This document shows positions 54,441 through 64,000 of a stretch of DNA of 64,000 bases, in pieces. The position numbers and the translations under genes are program-made. The notes under the pieces were generated by a model. That model saw only the letters and a program-made list of their open reading frames with translations. It was not told the DNA's origin and did no database searches. Numbering within the stretch: the stretch's first letter is position 1; every line of letters starts with the position of its first letter. The DNA is from Xiphydria camelus (Eukaryota; Arthropoda; Insecta; Hymenoptera; Xiphydriidae), in the NCBI GenBank assembly GCA_963678675.1, contig OY783192.1, positions 20,827,174 through 20,891,173 of the forward strand, given 5' to 3'.

Positions 54441-54664
54441 TATATTGGTACATCATAATAAGCAGTTTAAAAAAAATTTCGGTGCGCTCGATTTTTAGAA
54501 GACGATTACTAAATGTCCTGGACTATTTATATATAAATCTTGAACATGGCGATCTTAATTGATTTCAAATCTTTTTTGGAGAGTATTTTACGTAACAATT
54601 TTTGTTGGCACTGAATGAACATGCCGCCTTTTTTTACAGAGAATCTGTTTTTGTGGGTTTGTAT
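54441..54664. other. no recognised feature
   Basis: AT-rich; no supported gene or repeat. Confidence 0.35.
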
Positions 54665-54832
54665 TTACGACTGTGATACTATTAAACGGTACGAACCGTT
54701 GTGCCGAATTCCGTTTATCGTGAGACGAAACAGCGACCGATGGCAGAGTTAAGAGAGAGTAAACTAAATGTGCTTTTTTAATTAGACACAACGGTTCGTA
54801 CCGTTTAATAGTATCACAGTCATAAATATAAA
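54665..54832. repeat. hairpin repeat
   Basis: TATTTACGACTGTGATACTA (54661) faces TAGTATCACAGTCATAAATA (to about 54832); inner arms share AACGGTACGAACCGTTGTG. Confidence 0.8.
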
Positions 54833-54861
54833 TGCGCACTGGCGCACGTGTTCTTTCGACG
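54833..54861 (+). repeat. left part of the Transib target repeat
   Basis: GCGCACTGGCGCACGTGTTC then TTTCGACG matches 63749-63777. It continues after the Transib-like element at 56404. Confidence 0.8.
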
Positions 54862-56398
54862 CACAGTGGGGTATTTGGTCGATTTGGGCGGCCAAAAGTC
54901 GTTTTCGTAGAATTCATAATAGGTAGGAAAATCGGTAGTATGATAAAATCTAATCATTAAGGAATTACGTACAACCGTTATTATGCCGCCCTGCCTGATA
55001 ATAAAGCCTTACGGTAAGTTGCCGTTTGATCATTGTTTCGAGAGTGCACGTATTTGTGAAAACGTTTCCAGTGTAACTATATTTTCAATAGTGAATAATT
55101 TTGCTCTCAGCTGTGATGGAAATACAGTGTTATGGATTTTAGTGAAGCGGGTAAGTGTATATACTTGTTAGATATTTCGTTTAGGATAATATCAGTTTTA
55201 ACTGTTGTATAAGTAACTTTTAAGAAATGACCTTTTTCCGCCATTTTTTCGTTGCATGTTTCTAAATTATGGCTTGAAAGTTGTACTTCCCGGCATTTCC
55301 CGGCAAATTTATTTGTTGTGGCAATAAGCCTACACCTTATAGATTCCATTTTTGGAAAAAGTAGCCCCGGATTCGCCCGGTTTTAGAAAATAATGGTATA
55401 CAAATATTGGGTTCACATGCAAAAGTTCGTCCCGTTTTCATCAGTAGAAGACATTGAATCGCAAAACCAAAGTGCTACTTCACATGTGTGAAGTTTTGGT
55501 GTTAGTTGATAATAAGAGAATGTCAGAGAATATGTGGGAGGAAAATTGTGTTATTTGATTATGTTTTTTAAATTTTGTTAAACATTACAATTTCTGTCAC
55601 AAAACCTTCTGAACCATTTACGGCATGTGGAATCGTTAACGGCACTCTCGCCGTATACATCTATATTTTTATTTTTTTTTTCGTACGCGACAACATTAAG
55701 AAAAACTCAACTAACTAACACAATTTTTTGGTTTTTCGATTCAATACTTTCTACTGATGAAAACGTGGCGAACTTTTGCATCAATCCAATATCATCGATA
55801 CAAATCGCATTTATTTACAACTTATTTTTCTTTTATTAATGTTTTATATTTATTTTATTTCAGGTCCATCAAACGTTAGAGTATGGACTCGGAGGGAGTT
55901 GTTTGATATTATGCAACTACAAGATTGCGCAAGTATTAATGAAAAGTTGAATAATATATCGTCGGTGAATAAACAATATCGCCTAAGTTGTATTTTTTCG
56001 GAAATCGAGATTTTTTGTTTATTCGATAAATACCGCCCATATCTCTATCGCAAATATTCGTAGGCGGTATTATAAGTAGTCAATTTTGCGCCAAATTATT
56101 CGTTAAGATTCTACTTTATCAACATGGAACGATAGATATGGGCGGTTATTTATCAAATAAACATAAAATCTCGATTTCCGAAAAAATGCGACAGGCGATA
56201 TTGTTTATTCACCGACGATATATTATTTATTTAATGAGTAAAGAAACGTATGTAAATATAAAAAAATTTTAATTTCTTATAGTTAAAAAATGTCACTAAG
56301 TATTATAAATGCAACAAATCGATTAATTAGGTTAGTTACAGAGTCTCTAAGTACACAACAAATTTTGGCCGCCCAGATAGACCAAATATCCCACTGTG
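54862..56398 (+). mobile_element. Transib-like element with RSS-like ends
   Basis: Begins CACAGTGGGGTATTTGGTC (54862) and ends with the complement of CACAGTGGGATATTTGGTC (56398). The 5-bp GC-rich duplication CGACG flanks it (54857-54861, 56399-56403). CACAGTG is the RAG/Transib heptamer, and CGNCG-type 5-bp duplications are a Transib trait. The uninterrupted target is preserved at 63749-63870. It is 1537 bp with no recognised transposase, so it is non-autonomous or decayed. An internal hairpin occupies 55955-56226. Confidence 0.8.
55132..56063 (+). other. possible two-exon gene inside the Transib-like element
   Basis: ATG at 55132 opens a short exon (MDFSEA) with a strong donor CGG|GTAAGTG (55151). 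A pyrimidine-rich TTTATTTCAG ends at 55863, and the next exon keeps the frame (PSNVRVWTRRELFDIMQLQ) to a stop at 56061-56063. The intron would be 713 bp. I do not recognise the peptide; the exon end runs into the internal hairpin, so only the first 40 codons may be original. Could be the start of the ancestral transposase gene. Confidence 0.4.
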
Positions 56399-56403
56399 CG
56401 ACG

Positions 56404-56500
56404 GACGCGTGGTCCATCCTTCCTATCGCATACTTTCTACAAAGAAGAATTTCGATGTTCACATCTAACAATTTTTCTATAAAAACTGTTTTGATAGTCT
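56404..56500 (+). repeat. right part of the Transib target repeat
   Basis: GCGTGGTCCATCCTTCCTAT to TATAAAAACTGTTTT matches 63779-63870. Confidence 0.85.
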
Positions 56501-56826
56501 TATTTAAATTGTATATTGCAATATTATTCAAATATTGCAACGATAAATCATATTAATCGCGTCTCTACCGATGTCGACTTGTTATTTTGATCATGTCAAA
56601 GTTTATTCATTCGGTCCCCAACCTCACTTTATCTCCTCGTTTTTACAATTTCGCAAATATGAAGAAGAATTCGTATACAATATACTAGATGTTTTCCAGC
56701 ATGATATTAAGCGGGCCTAGGCTAATCTGGAACTTAATTTTTCCCAGAAGAAAAACTAGAATTTGTTTCACTACTTTCTCCGTAGTTTAAACGAAAATCA
56801 TAAAGCGAAGGCACTTTTCATATATA
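56501..56826. other. no recognised feature
   Basis: No gene or repeat supported. Confidence 0.35.
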
Positions 56827-56828
56827 TA

Positions 56829-57901
56829 CCGTATGTCCAATGGCTAGTCGAGCAGGTGCAGCGACCTGAATTTTTCTGAAATTTGACTTCGGCAGTGTTT
56901 TAGTTAGAGTTGGCTTTGGAAGATGGCGCTACGTACGAGCGAAATATTTGAAATGGTAAAAGCGGGTGGTAGATAAATGCGGGAGATCGAAGTGTAACCT
57001 CAAAATTGTGAATGTTTAAATAATGGTGAGTAATTGTTTGAAACGATAAGACATAATAATTATGGTTTCTTTTCGATGTTCAACCAAATAACACGACTGA
57101 TACCTAATTGCAGAGAGAAACTGATGCGACTGGCAGTCGTGGAGGAAGGGGCTACCGTCAACGTGGTCCTCGCCAGAGTGGTCGAGCTCTGCCTCGGCGA
57201 CGAAAGGTGCAATTGAAATGAAATTAAAGTCTGAGCACAAGGTGAAAATTGGAAGGCATGGAAAGAAAACGCGGCAGAGTCGTTGACAGAAGGAGTGAGT
57301 GAAGTGCGAAAGAAAAGTGCAGTGACGCCGAAAAACCATGTGGAAAACAGTGTCGACCAGCTGCTGCTGCTGTTCGTCACTGTCTTCCACATGGTTTTTC
57401 GGCGTCACTGCACTTTTCTTTCGCACTTCACTCACACTCCTTCTGTCAACGACTCTGCCGCGTTTTCTTTCCATGCCTTCCAATTTTCACCTTGCTCAGA
57501 CTTTAATTTCATTTCAATTGCACCTTTCGTCGCCGAGGCAGAGCTCGACCACTCTGGCGAGGACCACGTTAACGGTAGCCCCTTCCTCCACGACTGCCAG
57601 TCGCATCAGTTTCTCTCTGCAATTAGGTATCAGTCGTGTTATTTGGTTGAACATCGAAAAGAAACCATAATTATTATGTCTTATCGTTTCAAACAATTAC
57701 GCACCATTATTTAAACATTCACAATTTTGAGGTTACACTTCGATCTCCCGCATTTATCTACCTCCCGTTTTTACCATTTCAAATATTTCGCTCGTACGTA
57801 GCGCCATCTTCCAAAGCCAACTCTAACTGAAACACTGTCGAAGTCAAATTTCAGAAAAATTCAGGTCGCTGCACCTGCTCGACTAGCCATTGGACATACG
57901 G
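56829..57901. repeat. CCGTATGTC foldback, 1073 bp, nearly perfect palindrome
   Basis: A shorter relative of the giant foldback at 31780: the same ends and the same mini-gene in each arm (ATG 57023-57025 with donor at 57026, acceptor CAG to 57113; mirrored ATG at 57704-57706, donor mutated to GTGCGT). The centre near 57365 has almost no loop (GTCGACCAGCTGCTGCTGCTG). Confidence 0.92.
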
Positions 57902-58211
57902 TATATGTTTTTTGCATTGCTTTACAAGAATATCAAATTTGCCAACACGAATTTTGACCGGAAAAGGTTTTTTTAAGGAAAACCCCACAAAAAAAGTTTT
58001 TTTTCAGTTTTTATAAAATAACTGGAAAACTATACATTTTTGTAAATATTAGTTTCATATGAAATTAAAGAGCATAAAATTTCCTACATTTTATCCATGT
58101 AAGTTTTCTTTCTAGGATTAACGGTTCAGCCGCGAGAGGGCCGCAAAATTAACCATTAGTTACTCGCACGGCTTGATTTCTATTAACTACTCGCACGGTG
58201 TACTTTATACA

Positions 58212-58440
58212 TCAGTAAAATACATGGTCACCCATTCCGTTAACATCCGATTCTTCTTCAGTTTCATAGCCTTCCATTTCAAATAAACTATCATGATCGC
58301 TTTGTGTTATGTTTTGCTCCTCTTCGTCCATTTCTGAACCTCCCATTTCTTCTTCCGAAGCTTCCTCCAAACGTTTTCTCAATTCTTCCTCCGTCAAATG
58401 CTCTCGATTATGTACAACTTTTTGGGACCTATAGAAAATT
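58212..58440 (-). other. acidic peptide frame, possible piggyBac N-terminus
   Basis: The frame 58397-58212 (MTEEELRKRLEEASEEEMGG, then acidic residues) resembles the acidic N-terminus of piggyBac transposases, with a possible acceptor TTTCTATAG just upstream (58431-58439). It reads toward the nearer end of the element, which is odd for an intact gene, so a rearrangement or a chance frame is possible. Confidence 0.3.
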
Positions 58441-58523
58441 ATTGAATCAATAAATAAATAATATACCTATACTTATATATTTCGGAATAAAATTTGAAAT
58501 AAAAAAGAAGAAATACAAGATTA

Positions 58524-59247
58524 AGGTAAAACACCCAAAGGTTGACAGGGTAGTAAAGGGTATTAAAGGTTAACACACTCATGGCAAATACGTGCTAAAT
58601 TTTGGAATTATTAATATACAGTGCGAGTCGTGAGGATCGAAGCAAACTCCAGGAGCGTATCGTACATAAGATAATAATGTGAAAAAACTCATATATCCTT
58701 ATCCGATTTTCATTTATTTTCAAGTTACCGCGTAATAAATAATTTCTATTAAGTGTTCTACAACACCCCTGTGTCGGGAGGATCGGACCAAATTCCACGA
58801 GCGTATTGTACACAAAATAATAATGTAAAAAAAACATAGGTCCTTATCCGATTTTCATTTGTTTTCAAGTTACAGCGTAATTAATCATTTCTATTTAGTG
58901 TTGTAAAAATGAAAATCGGATAAGGACATATGAGTTTTTTTACATTATTATCTTGTGTACAATACGCTCCTGGAGTTTGGTCCGATCCTCCCGACTCACC
59001 TATATGGAGCTTCGAGCTAATGGAAATAACACCATCTGTTATATAACATTAGTTCTACGCTGAAATATAGTGTCCACCGCAAATCATCTTTTCTAAAAGG
59101 CGTCCTCGAAAATGCTTCGTCACCGGCTTATTTCTCAATATTTTTCTACAAAAAATATTTTGTAGTTCGAAGCCCCATATTTTACGTTAATAATTCCTAA
59201 ATATAGCGCGTATTTGCCATGTGTGTCAACCTTTGGGTGTTTTACCT
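58524..59247. repeat. foldback with AGGTAAAACACCCAAAGG ends, target TA
   Basis: AGGTAAAACACCCAAAGGTT (58524) and its complement (to 59247), TA on both sides. The interior holds two direct and one inverted copy of a 130-bp unit (TCCTTATCCGATTTTCATTT at 58697 and 58842; complement at 58909). Confidence 0.8.
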
Positions 59248-59698
59248 TACTACTCGCGCGGTGTATTTAAGGCACCGTACAGAAAAAAACACATAACATG
59301 CATTTACGAATGACGAGATGACTAAATCAGGATTCGTAGTACAATAGACACATCGTTTGTAGGTTAGGTGCAGGAGGGAGTGGGCGCAATTCATCCTTGA
59401 AGTTTAAGTAACATATGAAAATAGAGCAGTGGTGTACAAAATACACCAGCGCGAGTAACTAATTGTAAGTGTTAAGTGCATATTCGGCGGCGAGATTAAT
59501 TGTGAGTTCATAAAGTATTGACGATCGATACTGTTAAACGATAGGAACCGAAGTGTCTAAATCCGTCGATCAAATTCCGTCTTTGGTGCGACGGAACAGC
59601 TCTCACTAAACTTCGCGCACACGGACAAAAAACGGGCGCTCCGGTAGGTAATAGTCAATAGAGTGACACTTCTTAACGCGCGGGACGACCGGCAGTCA

Positions 59699-60223
59699 AT
59701 AAGGTTGGCTGGGCAAAACTGAAGCAGGTGGCGCCACCGAGCCAAACACCCGTGGGCAAATTAAAACGGTTATAATATATTATTAATGTTGCACTGTTGC
59801 AGATTTGACTGCATCTGATGTGACTGGTAAAAAAATTATGAAAGTGAAACAGTTAAAGGAATTCAGCGGATCTCCAACTAAGGCGGCAGGTTCTCTTCGC
59901 GCGGGAGAAGGACCTGTTTCCGTCGTCTGGTGGTGGCGAAACCGTCGCTCGTCGTGGGTAGGCCGCTATCGCTGGTGGGAAGCGGCTGCGGAGGCTCCAC
60001 AGCCACCGTTTTATATTAAATTTTTTATTTCAATTCACTTCACTACATACATTTTCATAAATTAAGGTTATATTTTCGTTTTTGATTCCTGCAATGCCTA
60101 CTATACTTTATATAGTAAGCATTGACTCCTGCCATATTGATATATTTCAAATCAGGCGGTAAATAAGGGTGTTTAGCTCGGTGGCGCCTAAGTTTACTTC
60201 GTTGACCACCAGCCAACCTAATT
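59699..60223. repeat. AATTAGGTTGGCTG element, copy 2
   Basis: 525 bp, the same structure as 50534-51050, including the acceptor-like TTGCACTGTTGCAG and DVTGKKIMKVKQLKEF (59805-60065). Confidence 0.8.
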
Positions 60224-60591
60224 GAACAGAGTTATTTTAGAAAATTATAAGTCTTTTTTGTTTAATTTTTTGGCTTAAAAAGGGAGTTTCCGGTCAAAAT
60301 TCGTGTTGGCAAACCTAAAATCATGTACAGTGGCCTAAAAAACATATACAAATGAAATTTCAAAACTCAACCAAAACTTTCTCCTATTTGCCCTTTTCGA
60401 GCAGAATTTGACTAGACTCTTAATTTTGCGGCCTCCTCGCGGCTGAACCGTTAATCCTAGAAAGAAAACTTAAATAGATAAAATGTACGAAATTTTATGC
60501 TCTTTAATTTCATATTGAACTAATATTTACCAAAATGTATAGTTTTCCAGTTATTTTATAAAAAATTTAAAAAAAAAAACTTTTTTTTTTT

Positions 60592-60608
60592 GGGGGGGGG
60601 GGGGGGGG
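60592..60608. repeat. poly-G run (17 G) after an A/T homopolymer tract
   Basis: Seventeen consecutive G following 11 T; may be an assembly or polymerase artefact. Confidence 0.8.
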
Positions 60609-60692
60609 TTCCCAAAAAAACGCCTTTCCGGTCAAAATTCGTGTTGGCAATACAAAGTTGATATTCCTGTTAAGCAATACAAAAAGCATATA

Positions 60693-61008
60693 CCGTATGT
60701 CCGCGATCATTTGAACCATAGGAAAATTGCGAGTTTTGCATGAGCACCCCTTTGGGTCTCCTCGTCCAATAGAATCACCGGAGAAGCGTGAATGCGCATG
60801 CGTAGTCATCCGCGAGTGTGGCGTCGTCAGCAAGTTCAGATCGATTATTTCGATAACCGATCTTAACTTGCTGACGACGCCACACTCGCGGATGACTACG
60901 CATGCGCATTCACGCTTCTCCGGTGATTCTATTGGACAAGGAGACCCAAAGGGGTGCTCATGCAAAACTCGCAATTTTCCTATGGTTCAAATGATCGCGG
61001 ACATACGG
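60693..61008. repeat. 316-bp CCGTATGTC foldback, near-perfect palindrome
   Basis: CCGTATGTCCGCGATCATTT and its complement form the ends, flanked by TA. Centre near 60850. Mirrored open frames on both strands (60727-61062 and 60974-60567) are products of the palindrome. Confidence 0.92.
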
Positions 61009-61010
61009 TA

Positions 61011-61680
61011 CATTAATTGCAATATGCGCTTTTCGTTTCAATTATATTCCTGCTTTAAATAACTCTCACTTCTTTCAAAGTATTTACCTTGTACAAACTG
61101 TTCATCATAGGGGGGCAGCGATCAATGATTGTGACTAATCGTAGACAAATTATTCCCGCGATGATGTTCTAGTTGCAAAGCATACACTAGCAAGTCAGCT
61201 TACAGAGCATCCGATTTTTAGTATCAACTTTACCTCTTTTGGAACATCCATCACCCGACCATAATCACGATTACGTTAACGTTAATCGCGGAATAGACCG
61301 TGAGCTCGGGCACATTATCGCAGTAATAGTCCGGTACACCGAATTGCCTTTTAGTTTTAATAGACGAGCTTGTCTACGACGAGTCGCTATTATCGATCGC
61401 TGCCTCCTACCACGAACAGTTCATAAAAGGTTATTAGCTTGAAAGAAGTAAATGTTATTTAACGCTGGAATAGTTGAAACGAGAAGCGCGTATTGTAATT
61501 AATGTACCGTAGATAATAGGCCCTCGGTGACAAGCCTGACATTCTCCGATGTCCATCGAGTCATCTTTTTACAGACAGGACACGAGCTAGGTCCTCTTCG
61601 GTTGCACCTGTACGAGATGACATGTCAGAAAATCATGAGTCTTCATGAAAATCTTCTAACCTACTCGTTCTGCAATAATG
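61011..61680. other. no recognised feature
   Basis: No gene or repeat supported; a short frame at 61239-61442 has no recognisable motif. Confidence 0.35.
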
Positions 61681-61683
61681 CTT

Positions 61684-62104
61684 AATGAAATAAAAGTGAG
61701 GTACATGTACACTTCACGTTTGACAGGTCCGTATATAAATTCGAACTAGAGGGATAGTATAATATGGAAGAGGAAATATATCGATAAAGAAAAAATAATA
61801 ATAAAGTAGTTACTACATTACTGTAATCCAATTCTATTGTATCCCTTTTTTTCTGCCACGACTTTGATTGTTGACAGTGATTAAATTCAAATTTATTGGC
61901 TGATCCATCCGCTATCAACAATCAAAGTCGTGGCAGAAGAATAAGGAATACAATGGAATATTGGATTACAATAATGGAGTAACTACTTTATTATTATTTT
62001 TTCTTTATTTATATATTTCCTCTTTCGTATTATACTATCACAAGTTCCAATTTATAGACCGACCTATCAAACGTGCAGTGTACATGCACCTCACTTTTAT
62101 TTCA
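61684..62104. repeat. foldback element
   Basis: Arms 61684-61860 and 61910-62104: GAAATAAAAGTGAGGTACAT against ATGCACCTCACTTTTATTTC, and TCTGCCACGACTTTGATTGT against ACAATCAAAGTCGTGGCAGA. A diverged single arm recurs at 62736-62870. Confidence 0.85.
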
Positions 62105-62735
62105 TCTCTTCTTCGCCTCTGGTATAATCATTTACACACCACAAAGCACGTTTTTGCAAGTAACTGTTTTGTAACATTCCTGCGATATTTTGCAATATTC
62201 GTGAATACTACCGTATGTTAGAAATATATATTTCTCGATAAATTCGCGAATGTTGCAAAATATCATAGAAACATTTCGGAATCATTACATCGAAAGATCT
62301 CGATAAGGTACAGCTCGATAAGATTGTACTTGTCAGCGCTGAATTATATGGGGTTTTTATAATTATTTTAAGAAGTCTCAGAAGAATACAGGTGAAGCAT
62401 AATATAGATCTGTGCTAGAAAGAATAAGGAATAACCTTCGACGAGCATTTGGGCTGTGGCAACAGAGGTTAGAATCAGCAAGACCATGGTAGGGAGGATA
62501 TTGAAGGATGAACGCACATCCATGCACTCGATGCAGCAGATCTAACCCGCCGAATGAACAAATGCAGCTGGTTCGTGGAACAACAAGTGAACGATCCCTC
62601 GTTCGAAAGAAACCCCCTCGGGTTCGCACATGATTTGGAATCCTTCTGGGTGGAATTGAATAGCAGCACGTTTATTTCTGTAACAAATTTTAAATAACAA
62701 AATTATATCCAGCATTTCACTATTTAAAATATAGT
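62105..62735. other. no recognised feature
   Basis: A weak mirrored pair ATTTTGCAATATTCG and CGAATGTTGCAAAATAT lies near 62190 and 62246. No gene is supported. Confidence 0.35.
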
Positions 62736-62900
62736 ACGAAGGAGGAAATATATCAATAGAGAAAAAATAATGTTAAAGTAATTACTTGATTATTGTGATC
62801 CAATTCCATTGCATCTGCTATTCTTCTGCCACGGCTTTGATGGAGAAGAAACATCAAATTTATTTGTTAATCCATCGATTCGCCCCGTGCTGGCATGACG
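62736..62900. repeat. partial third arm of the 61684 foldback
   Basis: GAGGAAATATATCAATAGAG, then GATCCAATTCCATTG and TTCTGCCACGGCTTTGAT parallel 61770-61880. Confidence 0.65.
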
Positions 62901-63570
62901 CTGAAAACAAAAAATAGAATTACGACAAAGATATTTGTCCTTCCATCGAAAGTGAGGTTAAAACTGTCAGATGGCAATTAAACTTATCTGATGGCAATTC
63001 TTCTGAGGCACTGCCGTCTCCTTTCCTCTTCTTCATGCACAGGCAACCAGAGAAACATAGCACTGCATCCGTTCACTATCTCGATATTCGAAAAAAATAC
63101 AAACGATTATTAAACTATATGGAGCGTCTGTCACATTCACCACTATTGAGATTCATAATTCCGATTATACTGAATTTTTACTTTTTATTAACAAGCGCGT
63201 CCGAGGATCGAAATAAACGCGAGGGAAATCGTTTCGCGAAAATGGAAATATTTTATTAATTTTGAAAACCGGAACTAAGCATTGAAGGAATATATTCTCT
63301 CACATACTCTCACATACATCTGATGGCGTATGCGTGTGGCCGCATCTGTGTACACATTTCCGATCATGGCCGACTATCGCCGAAGATAGGCGGAATTTTT
63401 CGGACATTTAGACATATATATATTGCCTGAGAAATCGGATTCTCGACTTTTAGGCGCGAGGGGCGTGGCTTCGCGTTGCTAAGGAAGAATCTCTGTTAAT
63501 ATGTAATTTATAACATTTATTCTGGTTTCTATCAATAGAGAATAGTCGATTTATATGGCGTAACTAAGCA
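62901..63570. other. no recognised feature
   Basis: A 74-codon frame (63035-63259) shows nothing recognisable. Confidence 0.3.
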
Positions 63571-63741
63571 TAGTTTTGGTTATAACCATATATATATTGA
63601 GAAAATTCGATGTAAAAATTGAGGGGTGAAGGGGGCAGACATTTTTCCTGTAAAGATACGCGGTTGTCCGCGGCGACAGCGCTATCGGCGTCGTTCTGAC
63701 GAACTACTTGAATGAACATGCCGCGAGACACTGCCGTGTCT
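63571..63741 (+). repeat. dispersed repeat, inverted copy of 27590-27768
   Basis: TTTTGGTTATAACCATATAT through GAGACACTGCCGTGTCTCTT matches the other copy in reverse. Confidence 0.8.
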
Positions 63742-63748
63742 CTTGATG

Positions 63749-63870
63749 CGCACTAGCGCACGTATACTTTCGACGGATGCGTGGTCCATCCTTCCTATCG
63801 CATACTTTCTACAAAGAAGAATTTCGATGTTTCACATCTAACAATTTTTCTATAAAAACTGTTTTATATT
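63749..63870 (+). repeat. uninterrupted paralogue of the Transib target
   Basis: GCGCACTAGCGCACGTATAC, then TTTCGACG (one copy), then GATGCGTGGTCCATCC and onward, equals 54833-54861 joined to 56404-56495. Confidence 0.85.
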
Positions 63871-64000
63871 ACCTATATGTTATTATACACACACGTATTA
63901 TTTTCTCTGCCCATCGAGTCCTCGCGGCATACCGATTCGTTATTAAAATCACTACATTAGGTAATAATTTACTAAACATTCGTATGGCAAAAAATAGTAA

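Larger units (their letters stand above)
58153..59471. mobile_element. piggyBac-type element, rearranged
   Basis: TTAA at 58149-58152 (another at 58183-58186) and 59472-59475. ATTAGTTACTCGCACGG and CGCGAGTAACTAAT are inverted, and subterminal GTGTACTTTATACA and GTGTACAAAATACAC blocks form the palindromes seen in other piggyBac ends here. A further foldback sits inside. Confidence 0.55.
57906..60688. repeat. 2.8-kb element with TG(T/C)TTTTTG ends, target TA
   Basis: TGTTTTTTGCATTGCTT (57906) and AAGCAATACAAAAAGCA (to 60688), flanked by TA. The inverted repeats are about 250 bp (TGCCAACACGAATTTTGACC and the complement near 60630). The interior holds a piggyBac-type element and the AATTAGG element copy 2. 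It is wedged between the foldbacks at 56829 and 60693 with only TA between them. Confidence 0.8.

Noticed and set aside
54862..56398. hAT element (ends CAGTG)
   Set aside because: An 8-bp duplication does not fit; the 5-bp CGACG duplication and the empty site at 63749 fix the ends at CACAGTG.
60567..61062. Matching 111- and 135-codon frames on opposite strands
   Set aside because: Both are produced by one near-perfect palindrome.

Overview
The window looks like nuclear DNA of an insect. It is AT-rich, has spliceosomal introns inside transposon genes, carries R1-clade, mariner, piggyBac, pogo-like, Helitron and Transib-type elements, and has a short TTAGG run (the common insect telomere repeat). 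I suspect Hymenoptera, possibly an ant, but the sequence alone does not prove it. I found no convincing host gene. Nearly the whole window is transposable elements nested in one another, with many long inverted-repeat (foldback) elements. It resembles heterochromatin or a TE graveyard, and could act as a small-RNA source locus (inference).

1-11407: a broken Ty3/gypsy retrotransposon on the + strand (gag 1-301 and 1255-1400, pol 1441-2665 and 9054-9560, 78-bp tandem array 9562-9957, probable 3' LTR from about 10319). It was split by a CACTA-like element (302-1254) and by a 6.4-kb DNA transposon (2666-9053) flanked by TAA. That transposon carries its own frameshifted transposase (3330-5276, -) and later insertions: a foldback, an internally deleted mariner (6087-7007), an LTR-like repeat and others.

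11417-18203: a full-length but mutated R1-clade non-LTR retrotransposon on the - strand, bounded by a 9-bp target duplication. 18257-20134: a long palindromic element with mirrored tRNA-like boxes, hit in one arm by a tRNA-derived SINE (19357-19689). 20631-24303: four foldback elements.

25132-31461: deleted piggyBac and pogo-like elements with nested MITEs. 31780-37734: a palindrome with arms of about 1.64 kb, hit in its right arm by a nearly complete piggyBac (34522-37033); the matching empty TTAA survives in the left arm. 37739-38551 is a second, related palindrome abutting the first at TA.

39040-50533: LTR-like repeat, Helitron helicase and endonuclease relics, a GC-rich hairpin MITE, SWIM and THAP fragments facing each other, mariner-related repeats, a second copy of the 22-kb foldback, a 5'-truncated RNase H LINE, and a fragment of a GQNKN-type transposon protein.

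50534-64000: more foldbacks of the CCGTATGTC family, piggyBac-type MITEs and a Transib-like element (54862-56398) with RSS-like ends and a CGACG target duplication. The Transib flanking repeat occurs uninterrupted at 63749-63870. The most interesting themes are the CCGTATGTC/TA foldback family, whose arms carry a mirrored two-exon mini-gene with conserved splice sites, and the Transib-like element.
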